In this document: positions 27,108 to 34,894 of the stretch, in pieces
Layout of the letters: every line of letters begins with the position of its first letter
How positions within the stretch are numbered: the first letter of the stretch is position 1
Source: Streptomyces sp. Ag109_O5-1
GTDB lineage: Bacteria > Actinomycetota > Actinomycetes > Streptomycetales > Streptomycetaceae
Length of the DNA: 64,000 nucleotides
Direction of reading: 5' to 3'
Assembly (NCBI RefSeq): GCF_003814875.1
Contig: NZ_RKQF01000001.1
Location: 6,014,001 to 6,078,000 of the forward strand
Program-made: the position numbers and the translations under genes
The notes under the pieces: model-generated
Seen by the model: the letters and a program-made list of their open reading frames with translations, nothing else
What the model was told of the DNA's origin: nothing
Databases searched by the model: none

Positions 27108-28052
27108 ATGTCCATAGCCAGACATGTCACCGCGCGCCGCCTGCTGGGAACGGGCGTCGCGTCGTTCGCCCTGTGTGCCGTCTCCGTCGCCGGGGCGTCC
27201 GGCGCCTGGGCGCACGGCGGTGCCCCCGGCGGTGACGGCTGGAAGTCCGGCGGCCACTACAGCCCCGGCACCGGCGCCGGCACGGAGACCGGCACGGACA
27301 AGTGCCAGTTCTCGATCGACGGCTCGAACTTCTTCGACTCGGTGAAGGTCGACGACCAGAACCTGAAGGTCACCGACGACGGCAAGGTCCACCTCAAGGT
27401 CCGCGCCGCCGGTGACGCCGCGAGCTGCACCGCCTCGCTCGCCTCCTACATCGCCCACGGCCCCACCTTCGCCACCTCGGGCCAGCAGATCTTCGTCGAC
27501 TTCGACACGGTGACGGTCAAGCAGGGCCAGACCGACTCCCTCGACATCGCGGTCCCGGACGCCGGCTGCTTCGCGCAGATCGACCTCTACCGGGGCGCGG
27601 TCAAGTTCGACGGGAACAAGGACGCGGGCGACGGCTTCGAACATGGTGACCTGCCGGCCGGCCCGGACCACACGGTCATCAAGGACAAGCTGATCGCGTC
27701 CTGGAACGGCGGTACGAAGGACTGCTCGAAGACCGAGTCGTCCTCGCCGTCCCCCTCGGAGTCCGCCCCGGCCCAGCCGTCCATCCCGGCCACGGAGACC
27801 ACGACCCCGGCGCCCTCGGAGAGCTCGGCGACCGGGACGGCCACCGCGTCCGCGTCCCCGTCCACGTCCGAGTCGGAGTCGACGCCCACCCCGGCGTCGC
27901 TCCCGAGCACCGACTCCGGCAGCGGCGGCGACCTCGCCCACACCGGCGCCAGCTCCAGCACGGGCTACCTCGCCGGCGGCGCTGCGGTGCTGCTGGCCGG
28001 CGGTGCGGCGATCGTCGTCGCGACCCGCCGTCGTAAGGCGTCCCGCGCCTGA
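27108..28052 (+). CDS. Cell-wall-anchored protein with LAHTG sortase signal
   Basis: The 314-residue protein has an N-terminal signal peptide (cleavage after about GAWA, residue 37) and an extracellular domain with one Cys pair region (DKCQFSIDG, AASCTASL, DAGCFAQI). A Ser/Thr/Pro-rich stalk of about 80 residues follows. The C-terminal sorting signal is LAHTG, a hydrophobic helix (GYLAGGAAVLLAGGAAIVVA) and a TRRRK tail. LAXTG is the recognition motif of Streptomyces class E sortases, so the protein should be covalently attached to peptidoglycan. No sortase gene lies nearby. The function of the exposed domain is unknown. ATG 27108 is followed immediately by a normal signal sequence. Confidence 0.88.
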   Translation: MSIARHVTARRLLGTGVASFALCAVSVAGASGAWAHGGAPGGDGWKSGGHYSPGTGAGTETGTDKCQFSIDGSNFFDSVKVDDQNLKVTDDGKVHLKVRAAGDAASCTASLASYIAHGPTFATSGQQIFVDFDTVTVKQGQTDSLDIAVPDAGCFAQIDLYRGAVKFDGNKDAGDGFEHGDLPAGPDHTVIKDKLIASWNGGTKDCSKTESSSPSPSESAPAQPSIPATETTTPAPSESSATGTATASASPSTSESESTPTPASLPSTDSGSGGDLAHTGASSSTGYLAGGAAVLLAGGAAIVVATRRRKASRA

Positions 28053-28067
28053 TCCCCTCAGATACGC

Positions 28068-28102
28068 GTACGCCCCAGCCGCCACGGACGGCTGAGGCGT
28101 AC
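28068..28102. terminator. Bidirectional hairpin terminator
   Basis: Stem arms GTACGCCCCAGCCG (28068-28081) and CGGCTGAGGCGTAC (28089-28102) pair over 14 bases with one mismatch around a 7-base loop. It lies between two converging genes and can serve both. Confidence 0.75.
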
Positions 28103-28156
28103 GTACGGGTGGGTCCAGGTGACCTGCCGGAGCGGGCGTCACCCTTGTCGCCGGTC

Positions 28157-29152
28157 CTACCGCCGCTCGACGGTGTCCAGGTACAGCTTCACGTAGCGCG
28201 CCACGTCCACGTCCAGGCCCACGTCCACCATGGCCTGTTCGCGGTGGCCGCCGTGGATCTCGGCCTCGCCGGGGCGGGCGCGCCGGTCGACGATCGTCTG
28301 GCCGCGGGTCGGCCCCGGGGCCAGCGAGACCTCGACGGGCAGCAGCCGGGTGGTCAGACCCTCCGGATCGGCGACGGCACAGACCGCGCCCGCGTCACCG
28401 AGACCGCCGTCCGAGTCGCCACCGTCCAGGGCGTCGCCGTCCGGGGCGTCGCGGTCCGGATCCGGAGCGGCGGGCCGGTGCGCGAGCAGCTCGCCGGCGA
28501 GCCGGGCGCCCGGTTCCGCGCTCGCGCGCAGCCGTCGTACCTGCGCACCCGGCACCACGACCCGCTGGAAGACGTCCAGGCCGTACATGGTGATCGGCAC
28601 CCCGGCGGTGAGCAGTACCGCGGCGGCCTCGGGGTCGTGCCAGACGTTGAACTCGGCGACCGGGGTGGCGTTCCCGGTCGCGACGGCGCCGCCCATGAAC
28701 ACGATCCGCTCGATGTTCCACGTCACCTCCGGGTGGGTGCGCAGCAGCAGGGCGATGTTGGTGAGCGGCGCGGTGGGAATGAGGGTGACCGGGCGGGGCG
28801 AGGCGAGGATCTCGCGGCGCAGCAGGGTGACGGCGTCGGCATCGACAGGGCGCCGGGCCGGCGCGGGCAGTCCCAGGTCGCCCATCCCGTCCGCACCGTG
28901 CACATGCCGGGCCGACCGCGCCGCCTCGATCAACGGCCGCTCGGCACCCCGGGCGACGGGAACGTCCCCGGCGCCGGCCTGCTCCAGCACGGTCAGGGTG
29001 TTGCGGACCACCCCGTCGACGTCGGTGTTCCCGGCGACACAGGTGACGGCCCGCAGATCGAGCCCCGGGTGCCGTACGGCGAAGAGCAGGGCGAGAGCGT
29101 CGTCGACACCGGTGTCACAGTCGATGATCACGGGGATGGGCTGACCGGTCAC
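28157..29152 (-). CDS. Inosine-uridine preferring nucleoside hydrolase
   Basis: The 331-residue enzyme begins IPVIIDCDTGVDDALALLFA, the calcium-binding DxDxGxDD signature of nucleoside N-ribohydrolases. It contains VAGNTDVDGVVRNTLTVL, IPTAPLTNIALLL, MGGAVATGNATPVAEFNVWHDPEA, and a C-terminal catalytic segment. It should hydrolyse purine or pyrimidine nucleosides for salvage. A region about 230-265 carries an Asp-rich insertion (PDPDRDAPDGDALDGGDSDG) that is not typical and probably forms a surface loop. The start is GTG 29152. It converges with the LAHTG gene and lies downstream of thrS on the same strand. Confidence 0.9.
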   Translation of the reverse strand: MTGQPIPVIIDCDTGVDDALALLFAVRHPGLDLRAVTCVAGNTDVDGVVRNTLTVLEQAGAGDVPVARGAERPLIEAARSARHVHGADGMGDLGLPAPARRPVDADAVTLLRREILASPRPVTLIPTAPLTNIALLLRTHPEVTWNIERIVFMGGAVATGNATPVAEFNVWHDPEAAAVLLTAGVPITMYGLDVFQRVVVPGAQVRRLRASAEPGARLAGELLAHRPAAPDPDRDAPDGDALDGGDSDGGLGDAGAVCAVADPEGLTTRLLPVEVSLAPGPTRGQTIVDRRARPGEAEIHGGHREQAMVDVGLDVDVARYVKLYLDTVERR

Positions 29153-29262
29153 GTGGAGCTCCTTCCGTCAGCCCGACCCTACGTCGCCGACGGAACCTTT
29201 CGGCGGGCAGCCCGGCTGAGCACCGTGCGCAGGTGACGACACCCGCGGGTACCGCCACCTGC

Positions 29263-29375
29263 CAGTCGGTGCACCCGTCACTCGGTCCACAGGTCAGTCG
29301 GTGCACCCGTCACTCGGTCCACAGGTCAGTCGGTGCACCCATCAGTCGGTCCACAGGTCAGTCGGTCCACAAGGT
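29263..29375. repeat. 32-base tandem repeat, three and a half copies
   Basis: Units at 29263-29294, 29295-29326 and 29327-29358 are nearly identical, followed by a partial copy to 29375. Each unit is built from related 8-base blocks (CAGTCGGT, CCACAGGT). Read on the minus strand, each unit contains the GTGGACCGACTGA-like end of the adjacent ThrRS gene, so the array looks like repeated duplication of that gene's 3-prime end. Confidence 0.85.
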
Positions 29376-30575
29376 GGTCCCCCGCCCCGCCACCCGCTCC
29401 CCGATCCGCCGCACCAGCTCCGCCTCCGGCAACGCGCCGGGCCGCCGCCCGTCCCGCAGCCGTACGGCCACGACCCCCGCCTCGGCCTCCCGCGCACCGA
29501 TCACCGCCTGGTAGGGCACGAGCCGCCCGGCACGCACCCGTGCCCCGAGACTCCCCTCCTCGGGCCCGGCGACCTCGGCCCGCAACCCGCCCGCGACCGC
29601 CGCCGCGACCAGCGCCTCCGCCTCCGCCAGCTGCTCCTCCCCGACCGGCAGGACGAGCAGCTGCACCGGCGCCAGCCAGGCCGGAAACGCCCCGCCGTGC
29701 ACCTCGACGAGATGCGCGACGGCCCGCTCGACGCTCCCCACGACGCTCCGGTGCACCATCACAGGCCGGTGCTTACGGCCGTCCGCCCCGACGTACTGCA
29801 GCCCGAACCGCTCCGGCTGGTGGAAGTCGATCTGCACGGTGGACAGGGTCGACTCCCGCCCCGCGGGGTCCGCGATCTGCACATCGATCTTCGGCCCGTA
29901 GAACGCGGCCTCGCCCTCGGCCTCCTCGTAAGTCACCCCCGCCCCGTCCAGCACCTCCCGCAGCAGCGCGGTGGCCCGCCGCCACAACTCCGGGTCGGCG
30001 ACGTACTTCCCGCCTTCACCGGGCAGCGACAGCCGATGCCGTACGGCGCTGATCCCGAGGTCGGCATAGGCGCGGCCGATCAGCTCCAGTGCCGCGCGAG
30101 CCTCTTCGACGGCCTGGTCCAGGGTGCAGAAGACATGCGCGTCGTTGAGCTGGATGGCCCGGACGCGGGTGAGCCCACCCAGCACACCGGACAGCTCGGA
30201 CCGGTACATGGCGCCCAACTCGGCGATCCGCAACGGCAGTTCGCGATAACTCCGGGCACGGGACCGGTAGATCAGCGCGTGATGCGGACACAGGCTGGGC
30301 CGCAGCACCACCTCCTCCGCCCCCACCCGCATCGCCGGGTACATGTCCTCGCTGTAGTGCGCCCAGTGCCCGGAGAGCTCGTACAGCTCTCGCTTGCCGA
30401 GCACGGGCGAGTACACGTGCCGGTATCCGGCGCGGCGCTCCGCGTCCCGGACGTACTCCTCCAGGGTGTGCCGTACGACCGCCCCGTCGGGCAGCCAGTA
30501 CGGCAGGCCGGCGCCCATCAGCGGGTCGGTGTCGAACAGGCCGAGTTCACGGCCGAGTCGGCGGTGGTCGTGCAT
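29358..30575 (-). CDS. thrS: Second threonyl-tRNA synthetase, lacking TGS and editing domains
   Basis: This 405-residue class II synthetase has motif 2 (MYRSELSGVLGGLTRVRAIQ), motif 3 (PVMVHRSVVGSVERAVAHLV) and a C-terminal anticodon-binding domain. It begins directly at the catalytic domain. The normal bacterial ThrRS is about 650 residues with N-terminal TGS and editing domains; both are missing, so it cannot clear mischarged Ser-tRNA(Thr) itself. Such short ThrRS copies occur in actinobacteria beside a full-length enzyme, and may serve under threonine shortage or confer resistance to a ThrRS inhibitor (inference). ATG 30575 follows GGAGGAG at 8 bases. Expression is probably controlled by the upstream leader peptide, terminator and SD hairpin listed separately. 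Confidence 0.92.
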   Translation of the reverse strand: MHDHRRLGRELGLFDTDPLMGAGLPYWLPDGAVVRHTLEEYVRDAERRAGYRHVYSPVLGKRELYELSGHWAHYSEDMYPAMRVGAEEVVLRPSLCPHHALIYRSRARSYRELPLRIAELGAMYRSELSGVLGGLTRVRAIQLNDAHVFCTLDQAVEEARAALELIGRAYADLGISAVRHRLSLPGEGGKYVADPELWRRATALLREVLDGAGVTYEEAEGEAAFYGPKIDVQIADPAGRESTLSTVQIDFHQPERFGLQYVGADGRKHRPVMVHRSVVGSVERAVAHLVEVHGGAFPAWLAPVQLLVLPVGEEQLAEAEALVAAAVAGGLRAEVAGPEEGSLGARVRAGRLVPYQAVIGAREAEAGVVAVRLRDGRRPGALPEAELVRRIGERVAGRGTTLWTD

Positions 30576-30584
30576 GGCGGGTCT

Positions 30585-30598
30585 CCTCCCTCAGGAGG
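30585..30598 (-). promoter_or_regulatory. Hairpin sequestering the thrS Shine-Dalgarno site
   Basis: On the minus strand CCTCC (30598-30594) and GGAGG (30589-30585) can pair around a four-base TGAG loop. The GGAGG arm is the ribosome site of the ThrRS gene, so the helix would block initiation. It may act as a second layer of control after the attenuator. Confidence 0.5.
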
Positions 30599-30618
30599 GC
30601 GAACGACCCGCGACACGA

Positions 30619-30650
30619 CGAAGCCCCGGGGCATTCGCCCCGGGGCTTCG
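30619..30650 (-). terminator. Attenuator terminator hairpin upstream of thrS
   Basis: A perfect 14-base-pair stem (CGAAGCCCCGGGGC and its complement) with a four-base loop lies between the leader peptide stop and the ThrRS start. No T-run follows, as is common for Streptomyces terminators. It is the expected off-state of a ribosome-controlled attenuator. Confidence 0.8.
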
Positions 30651-30663
30651 GACTGATCAGGTG

Positions 30664-30726
30664 TCAGCGCGCCGGGACGTACTCCGGCGTCGTCGTGCGG
30701 AACGGACACGGCAGGGCGCGCTTCAT
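30664..30726 (-). CDS. Threonine leader peptide (attenuator) of thrS
   Basis: This 20-codon frame, MKRALPCPFRTTTPEYVPAR, contains three consecutive ACG threonine codons (residues 11-13). It is followed at once by a strong terminator and then the ThrRS gene. This is the classical layout of ribosome-mediated attenuation: stalling at Thr codons when charged tRNA(Thr) is scarce would prevent terminator formation. Segments GCGCGCC and GGCGCGC flanking the Thr codons can pair, giving a candidate alternative fold. GGAGG sits only one base before the ATG, unusually close, so either the transcript is leaderless or initiation is weak. The upstream alpha/beta hydrolase gene ends 43 bases before it on the same strand. 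Confidence 0.75.
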   Translation of the reverse strand: MKRALPCPFRTTTPEYVPAR

Positions 30727-30769
30727 ACCTCCGACGGTAGCAACGGCCACGACGGGACACGAACGGTTT

Positions 30770-31636
30770 TCAAGGCCGCTCACCGAGACGGCTTCCGGGC
30801 TGCGCGCTACGGGAAGGGGTGTGGGGCAGTTCTGCGATGAAGTGGTCCAGGAGCGCCGTGAGTTCGTCCGGTGTCTCCTCCTGCAGCGCGTGTCCGGCGC
30901 CCTGGACGGTCTGGACGGCGCCGCGCCACAGCGTGGGGGCCTGGAGCTTCTGGAGATAGACCGGGTTGACCAGCTGTTCGCCCGCGCCCTGGAGGATGGC
31001 CAGCGGCTTGTCGAGACCGCGGACGATCTCCACCTCGTCGGCGGTCGGCCCGGCCAGGCTGGCGCCCAGGTCGCTGCGGGCGGTGCCGTCCGTGGCCAGG
31101 ATGTCGGCGACCAGGTCGGCCGTCGGGAGCACTGAACCGGGGGCGAGGAAGGACCGGGCGTAGGCGAGGGCGGCGTCACGGTCCACGTCCGCCGTGAAGC
31201 CGGTCTGCACCGCCGGGTTGGGGAGGAACGCCTCTGCCAGGTCGGCGGGGCCGCCGATCGGCGGGGTGCCGTAGACGGCGTAGCCGGCCGCGTCCGGGAG
31301 GAGGGGGGACGCCTCCAGGGCGATATGGCCGCCGAGGCTCCAGCCGACGATCACCGCGTCCCGTGCGTCCAGCGCCTCGGCGAAGCCGGCCAGGACCGTG
31401 GCGTAGCCGGGCACCGAGTACACGCCCGATCCGGGCCGGGCCGCCGGGGACGCGCCGTGTCCGGGAAGGTCGATGGCCAGACACCGGTGGCGACCGCCGA
31501 ACGAACCGTCCAGGAGATGACGCCAGGTCCTGGAGGACGAGGAGTTGCCGTGCACCAGGATCACCGGCCGCCCCTGCCCGGAACTGCGGCGATAGGCGAT
31601 GTCCCGCCCCGACACATGCACGAACTCGTGGGCCAT
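30770..31636 (-). CDS. Alpha/beta hydrolase
   Basis: The 288-residue protein has the alpha/beta hydrolase fold: VILVHGNSSSSRTWRHLLDG (oxyanion region), nucleophile elbow VGWSLGGHIALEA and catalytic His in VQGAGHALQEETPDEL. No signal peptide is present. The second of two adjacent ATG codons (31636) is preferred because AGGAG is 5 bases upstream; for 31639 the gap would be 2. The substrate is not deducible. It lies just upstream of the thrS leader. A fragment of a MarR regulator on the other side suggests a former divergent regulator-hydrolase pair. Confidence 0.87.
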   Translation of the reverse strand: MAHEFVHVSGRDIAYRRSSGQGRPVILVHGNSSSSRTWRHLLDGSFGGRHRCLAIDLPGHGASPAARPGSGVYSVPGYATVLAGFAEALDARDAVIVGWSLGGHIALEASPLLPDAAGYAVYGTPPIGGPADLAEAFLPNPAVQTGFTADVDRDAALAYARSFLAPGSVLPTADLVADILATDGTARSDLGASLAGPTADEVEIVRGLDKPLAILQGAGEQLVNPVYLQKLQAPTLWRGAVQTVQGAGHALQEETPDELTALLDHFIAELPHTPSRSAQPGSRLGERP

Positions 31637-31689
31637 CATGTCTCCTGCGCGCTGCGGACCGGGCCGTCCGATCGTAGGTGACGTGGGCG

Positions 31690-31947
31690 GCGACCGACCA
31701 GGTCGGCGTCGGGACCCCGCCCGGCAGTAGCCCGCCGAGGATCAGCTTTCCGCGGCCGAACCGGCCGATGCTCGGCGATGTCGCCGAGCGGCTGCTGCCC
31801 CGGTACGCGCCCGAGCAACTCGACCTGATCGCCGACTATCCGACCCGCAGCCGTGACGTCCAGCAGGAGCACACCGAACGCCTCCGGCAGATTCGCGCCT
31901 CGGGGACGGCCCGTACGGGCGGCCGCCAGCCGACCGGCCCCAGGTGA
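31690..31947 (+). pseudogene. C-terminal remnant of a MarR-type regulator
   Basis: The readable part, LGDVAERLLPRYAPEQLDL followed by IADYPTRSRDVQQEHTERLR, resembles the last helices of MarR family regulators, which pack as the dimerisation domain. The winged-helix DNA-binding part is absent, and the upstream frame (from 31678) is unrelated sequence. It lies head to head with the alpha/beta hydrolase gene, a usual position for a MarR gene. I interpret it as a decayed gene; it is short, so this is a moderate call. Confidence 0.45.
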
Positions 31948-32061
31948 TCCCCCTCCGCCCGGGGACTCACCCGGACGGACCCGAGCGGTGGTAGGCGGGC
32001 GCCGGCGGTGATGGCGTGTGATCACGCGTCCGCTGCTCCAGCCCCCGGGGAGGACCCCGCC

Positions 32062-32832
32062 ATGAGAGTCATCGCCGCCGGTCTCGCCGTGGCCGGCCTG
32101 CTCGCCGCCTCCGCCTGCACGGCCGCCCAGCCGCCGCGGGCGTCCGCCGCCGGCTCCTCCCCGACCGCCGCCGAGCGCCCCGCCCCGGCCAGCCCCGGCG
32201 CCCCCGCCGGCACCCCGCCGCTCACCGCAGGGCAGGCGCAGTCCGCGCTGATCAGCGAGGCCGACCTCGGGGTGCCGTGGACGGCGAGCGAGTCCACCGC
32301 CACCTGGCACGACGGTCTGCTCAAGGCGGCCGCCGGGCAGCCCGGCTGCCAGACCCTCCTCGACGCCCTGTACGCCGAGGAACTCCTGGAGCCGGCCGGC
32401 CCGCACGCCGTCACCGCCCTCGACGACGGCGACGACGGGGCCCAGCTCCGCTATCAGGTGGTCGCCAGCCACTCCGCCGACGTGGACCGGACGCTGACCT
32501 GGCTGCGGTCCCTGCCCGGCAGCTGCGGGCAGTTCGCAGCGCAGACGACCCGGGCCGGGGTCGAGACCGTCCAGGTCACCGACGCCGGGCTGCCGCCCCT
32601 CGGCGACGCGCGGCAGGGTCTGCGGGTCGTCCTCACCGGGCAGCGCACCGCGAACGGCGACGACCCCACCACCCTCACCCTCGACGTCGCCGTCGTCCGT
32701 GTCGGCGACGACGCGATCGTCCTCACCGCCGGCGCCCTCGGCACGCTTCCGGCGCGCACCACCGAACAGGCCCTCGACCTCGGCGTCCGACGACTCGCGC
32801 AGGTGCGGGAACAGGGGCGGGCGCAGGCCTAG
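32062..32832 (+). CDS. Lipoprotein, sensor-domain-like
   Basis: The 256-residue protein starts with a lipoprotein signal (VAGLLAASAC lipobox, Cys about 19), then an Ala/Pro-rich linker. The extracellular domain of about 190 residues has two Cys (QPGCQTLLDA and LPGSCGQFAAQ) probably forming a disulfide. The segment QSALISEADLGVPW at the domain start resembles PknH-type sensor domains of actinobacterial lipoproteins, but this is only a similarity by eye. ATG 32062 follows GGGGAGGA. No kinase gene is adjacent. Confidence 0.75.
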   Translation: MRVIAAGLAVAGLLAASACTAAQPPRASAAGSSPTAAERPAPASPGAPAGTPPLTAGQAQSALISEADLGVPWTASESTATWHDGLLKAAAGQPGCQTLLDALYAEELLEPAGPHAVTALDDGDDGAQLRYQVVASHSADVDRTLTWLRSLPGSCGQFAAQTTRAGVETVQVTDAGLPPLGDARQGLRVVLTGQRTANGDDPTTLTLDVAVVRVGDDAIVLTAGALGTLPARTTEQALDLGVRRLAQVREQGRAQA

Positions 32833-32887
32833 TCGGCGACGGGGGCCGAGGCGGTGGCGGTGGCGGTGCCGTTGAGGCTTGTGGGTC

Positions 32888-32932
32888 GGGTGCGGGCCGG
32901 TGGGGGCTGGTCGCGCAGTTCCCCGCGCCCCT
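32888..32932. repeat. Streptomyces-type intergenic repeat, copy 2 (one arm)
   Basis: The sequence GGGCCGGTGGGGG...TCGCGCAGTTCCCCGCGCCCC matches the left arm of the element at 10813-10945 with few differences. Only one arm is present. It abuts the point where the amidohydrolase reading frame loses homology. Confidence 0.75.
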
Positions 32933-32939
32933 ATCGAGG

Positions 32940-33223
32940 AACTCGGGGATGTTCCGGGCCCGGTGGACGGGGACGTCGTGGGCGCCGAGCCCGGCGAGGA
33001 TCAGATGGGTGTGGGTGTCGTCGAAGGCGGGCAGCACGGTGGCGCCGGGCAGGTCGTGGACCTCGGTCTTCTCGGTCACCAGGTGGTCGAGGCCGTGCAG
33101 GTCCGCGGACACGGCGGCGATCCGGTCGCCGCGCACCGCCAGCGCCCGCTGCGGGGCCTGGCCGGGCATAAGGGTGTGCACCGCGCCGACGCGGATCAGC
33201 AGGTCGGCTCCGTGGCCGGTCAT
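32940..33223 (-). pseudogene. N-terminal remnant of a YtcJ-like amidohydrolase
   Basis: About 95 residues match the start of a metal-dependent amidohydrolase: ADLLIRVGAVHTLMPG, ALAVRGDRIAAVSADL and LPAFDDTHTHLILAGLG, where THTH is the metal-binding HxH. The remaining roughly 400 residues of a normal enzyme are missing: the frame runs into the dispersed repeat at 32888-32932 and then low-complexity sequence. The start ATG 33223 retains a good GGGAGA site. It is a truncated, non-functional gene. Confidence 0.75.
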
Positions 33224-33249
33224 CGTCTTCTCCCTCAGCTCGAAGCGAT

Positions 33250-33305
33250 TCGAAGGACGCGAGGATCACGAAGATCGCGAAGGTCGCGAAGGTCGCGAAG
33301 GTTTC
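33250..33305. repeat. Short tandem repeat, 9-base unit
   Basis: GCGAAGGTC-like units (GAAGATCGC, GAAGGTCGC, GAAGGTCGC, GAAGG) are arranged in tandem just upstream of the amidohydrolase remnant. The function is unknown. Confidence 0.65.
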
Positions 33306-33438
33306 GCTGACGAGACTGTTGTAGAAGCCGTTCGGTGATTCACCGCCATACCGAGGGCGCTGGCGCATGAAACACGACAGCAGGCCGTCCTTCCTTGCAG
33401 ATCATGCGCCAACTACCGGAGAGTACGGTTTGCCGCCC

Positions 33439-34782
33439 CTACAGCGGCGGCTGTGCCGGTGCCGGGCCGAGGGTCGTGGTGCCCGGTGCCGTGCGGTGGC
33501 CGAGTCCGGTCCGGTACGCGTCCAGTGCCGCCTCCACCCGGCCGGTGCGGCGCAGCAGGTCGCCCAGCAGACGGCACAGGTCGGCGAGGTCGCCCGCCGC
33601 GCCCGCCCGTTCCAGCAGGCTCAGCGCCCGTACGTAGTGCTCCTCGGCCGCCTCCGTGTCCCGGGCGTCCTCGGCGATGATGCCGAGGAGGCGGTGCGCG
33701 GCGGCCGAATGGACCGCGCCACGCTCGGAGTTGAGGTCACCGAGCACATCGTGGAGCAGTTCGGCGGCCTCGTCGGACTTGCCCCGGCGGTGCAGGACGT
33801 CGGCCAGCTCCACGGCGGCCTGGCTGCGGTACAAGGCGGCGCGGGTCTCCGAGAGCATCGCGAGGGCCTCCCGCAACTCCCCTTCGGCGCGCTCCAGTTC
33901 GCCGTTCTGGGCGTAGACGTAGCCGCGCATCCAGTGGCAGTTGGCGAGTTCGGTGCGGAGCTGGAGCTGGCGGTACAGCTCGGCCGCCTTGGCCAGCGAG
34001 GCGTCGGCCTCGGCGACCCGGCCCTCGGCGATCAGGGTGCGGGCGACGGAGCGGTGCATCCGGGCGATCAGCGCGGGGTCGCCGGCCTGCGGGGCGAGGG
34101 CGAGGGCGAGTTCGGCGGACTGTGCGGCGCGGGCGTGCGCGCCCATGTCCATGTACGGGCCGATGGCGGAGGCGTACAGGAGCAGGAGGGCGTCGGGGTC
34201 GTGCAGACCGCTGCGGTTCAGCTCGTCGAGGGTGGTCTCCAGGAGGTAGACGGCGTACCGGAGTTCGCCCGCGAGGTAGTGGCTGACCGCCCGGCCGCGG
34301 ATCGCCGGGACGCGCACCGGCAGCGGTTCGTCGGCCGTCCACAGCTCGGCCCGCTCGAAGAACTCCCTTGCCTGCCCCAACTCGCCGGTGTCCAGGGCGC
34401 ATTCGCCGAGACCGAGGAGTGCGGTGGCCTGTTCCACGGCGAGCCCGTGCGCCTCGGCCTCCTCGAACAACGCCATGTACAGGGCGGCGGCCTCCTCGGC
34501 CGCACCCGTGGCCAGGGTGCGCTGTGCCTCGGTGAGCCGCAGCCTGAGGTCGGTGGCGAGATGGGCGGGGCGCCCGCTGGCCAGCTCCTCGAAGCCGACG
34601 CCCAGCCGTCCGGCGATGTGCCGCAGCGCCTCGTCGGAGGCCCGCACCCGGCCCGCCTCCAGCGTGGAGATATAGGCGGGCGTGTAGGCCGGTTCGGCCA
34701 ACTGCCGCTGGGTGAGACCTCGCTCGGTGCGCAGCTGCTGCACCCGGCGCCCTATGGTCTCCGGATCGTCCCGTTCCGACAT
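33439..34782 (-). CDS. XRE-family regulator with TPR domain
   Basis: The 447-residue protein has an N-terminal helix-turn-helix (IGRRVQQLRTERGLTQRQLA ... YISTLEAGRVRASDEAL, residues 10-62), then about 330 residues of tetratricopeptide helices (for example LGECALDTGELGQAREFFER and GYVYAQNGELERAEGELREA). This is the HTH plus TPR layout of Streptomyces development and antibiotic regulators and of peptide-sensing RRNPP proteins. It is divergent from a small gene for an exported peptide; the gap holds TTAAAC direct repeats inside a GGTTAA...TTAACC inverted repeat, a possible autoregulatory operator. ATG 34782 is followed by MSERDDPETIG. The ligand is unknown. Confidence 0.85.
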   Translation of the reverse strand: MSERDDPETIGRRVQQLRTERGLTQRQLAEPAYTPAYISTLEAGRVRASDEALRHIAGRLGVGFEELASGRPAHLATDLRLRLTEAQRTLATGAAEEAAALYMALFEEAEAHGLAVEQATALLGLGECALDTGELGQAREFFERAELWTADEPLPVRVPAIRGRAVSHYLAGELRYAVYLLETTLDELNRSGLHDPDALLLLYASAIGPYMDMGAHARAAQSAELALALAPQAGDPALIARMHRSVARTLIAEGRVAEADASLAKAAELYRQLQLRTELANCHWMRGYVYAQNGELERAEGELREALAMLSETRAALYRSQAAVELADVLHRRGKSDEAAELLHDVLGDLNSERGAVHSAAAHRLLGIIAEDARDTEAAEEHYVRALSLLERAGAAGDLADLCRLLGDLLRRTGRVEAALDAYRTGLGHRTAPGTTTLGPAPAQPPL

Positions 34783-34840
34783 CCTGCCACTCCCCCCAAC
34801 TCCCCCTGAACCCCTTGCCGTTGCACTCTTACAACCCCTA

Positions 34841-34870
34841 GGTTAAACGGCGGATTAAACGTGCTTAACC
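34841..34870. promoter_or_regulatory. Candidate operator in the XRE/peptide divergent region
   Basis: GGTTAA (34841-34846) and TTAACC (34865-34870) form an inverted repeat, and TTAAAC occurs twice in direct orientation (34843-34848 and 34855-34860). The AT-rich cluster stands out in this GC-rich DNA and lies between two divergent starts. Confidence 0.45.
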
Positions 34871-34894
34871 CGCCCCTGTCGTTGCGAGGTCGCC

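Noticed and set aside
29263..29375. Possible CRISPR-like array
   Set aside because: Units are directly contiguous 32-base repeats without unique spacers and no cas genes are near.
33367..34809. 480-codon plus-strand frame opposite the XRE-TPR gene
   Set aside because: It is antisense to a convincing HTH-TPR protein and has no plausible domains.
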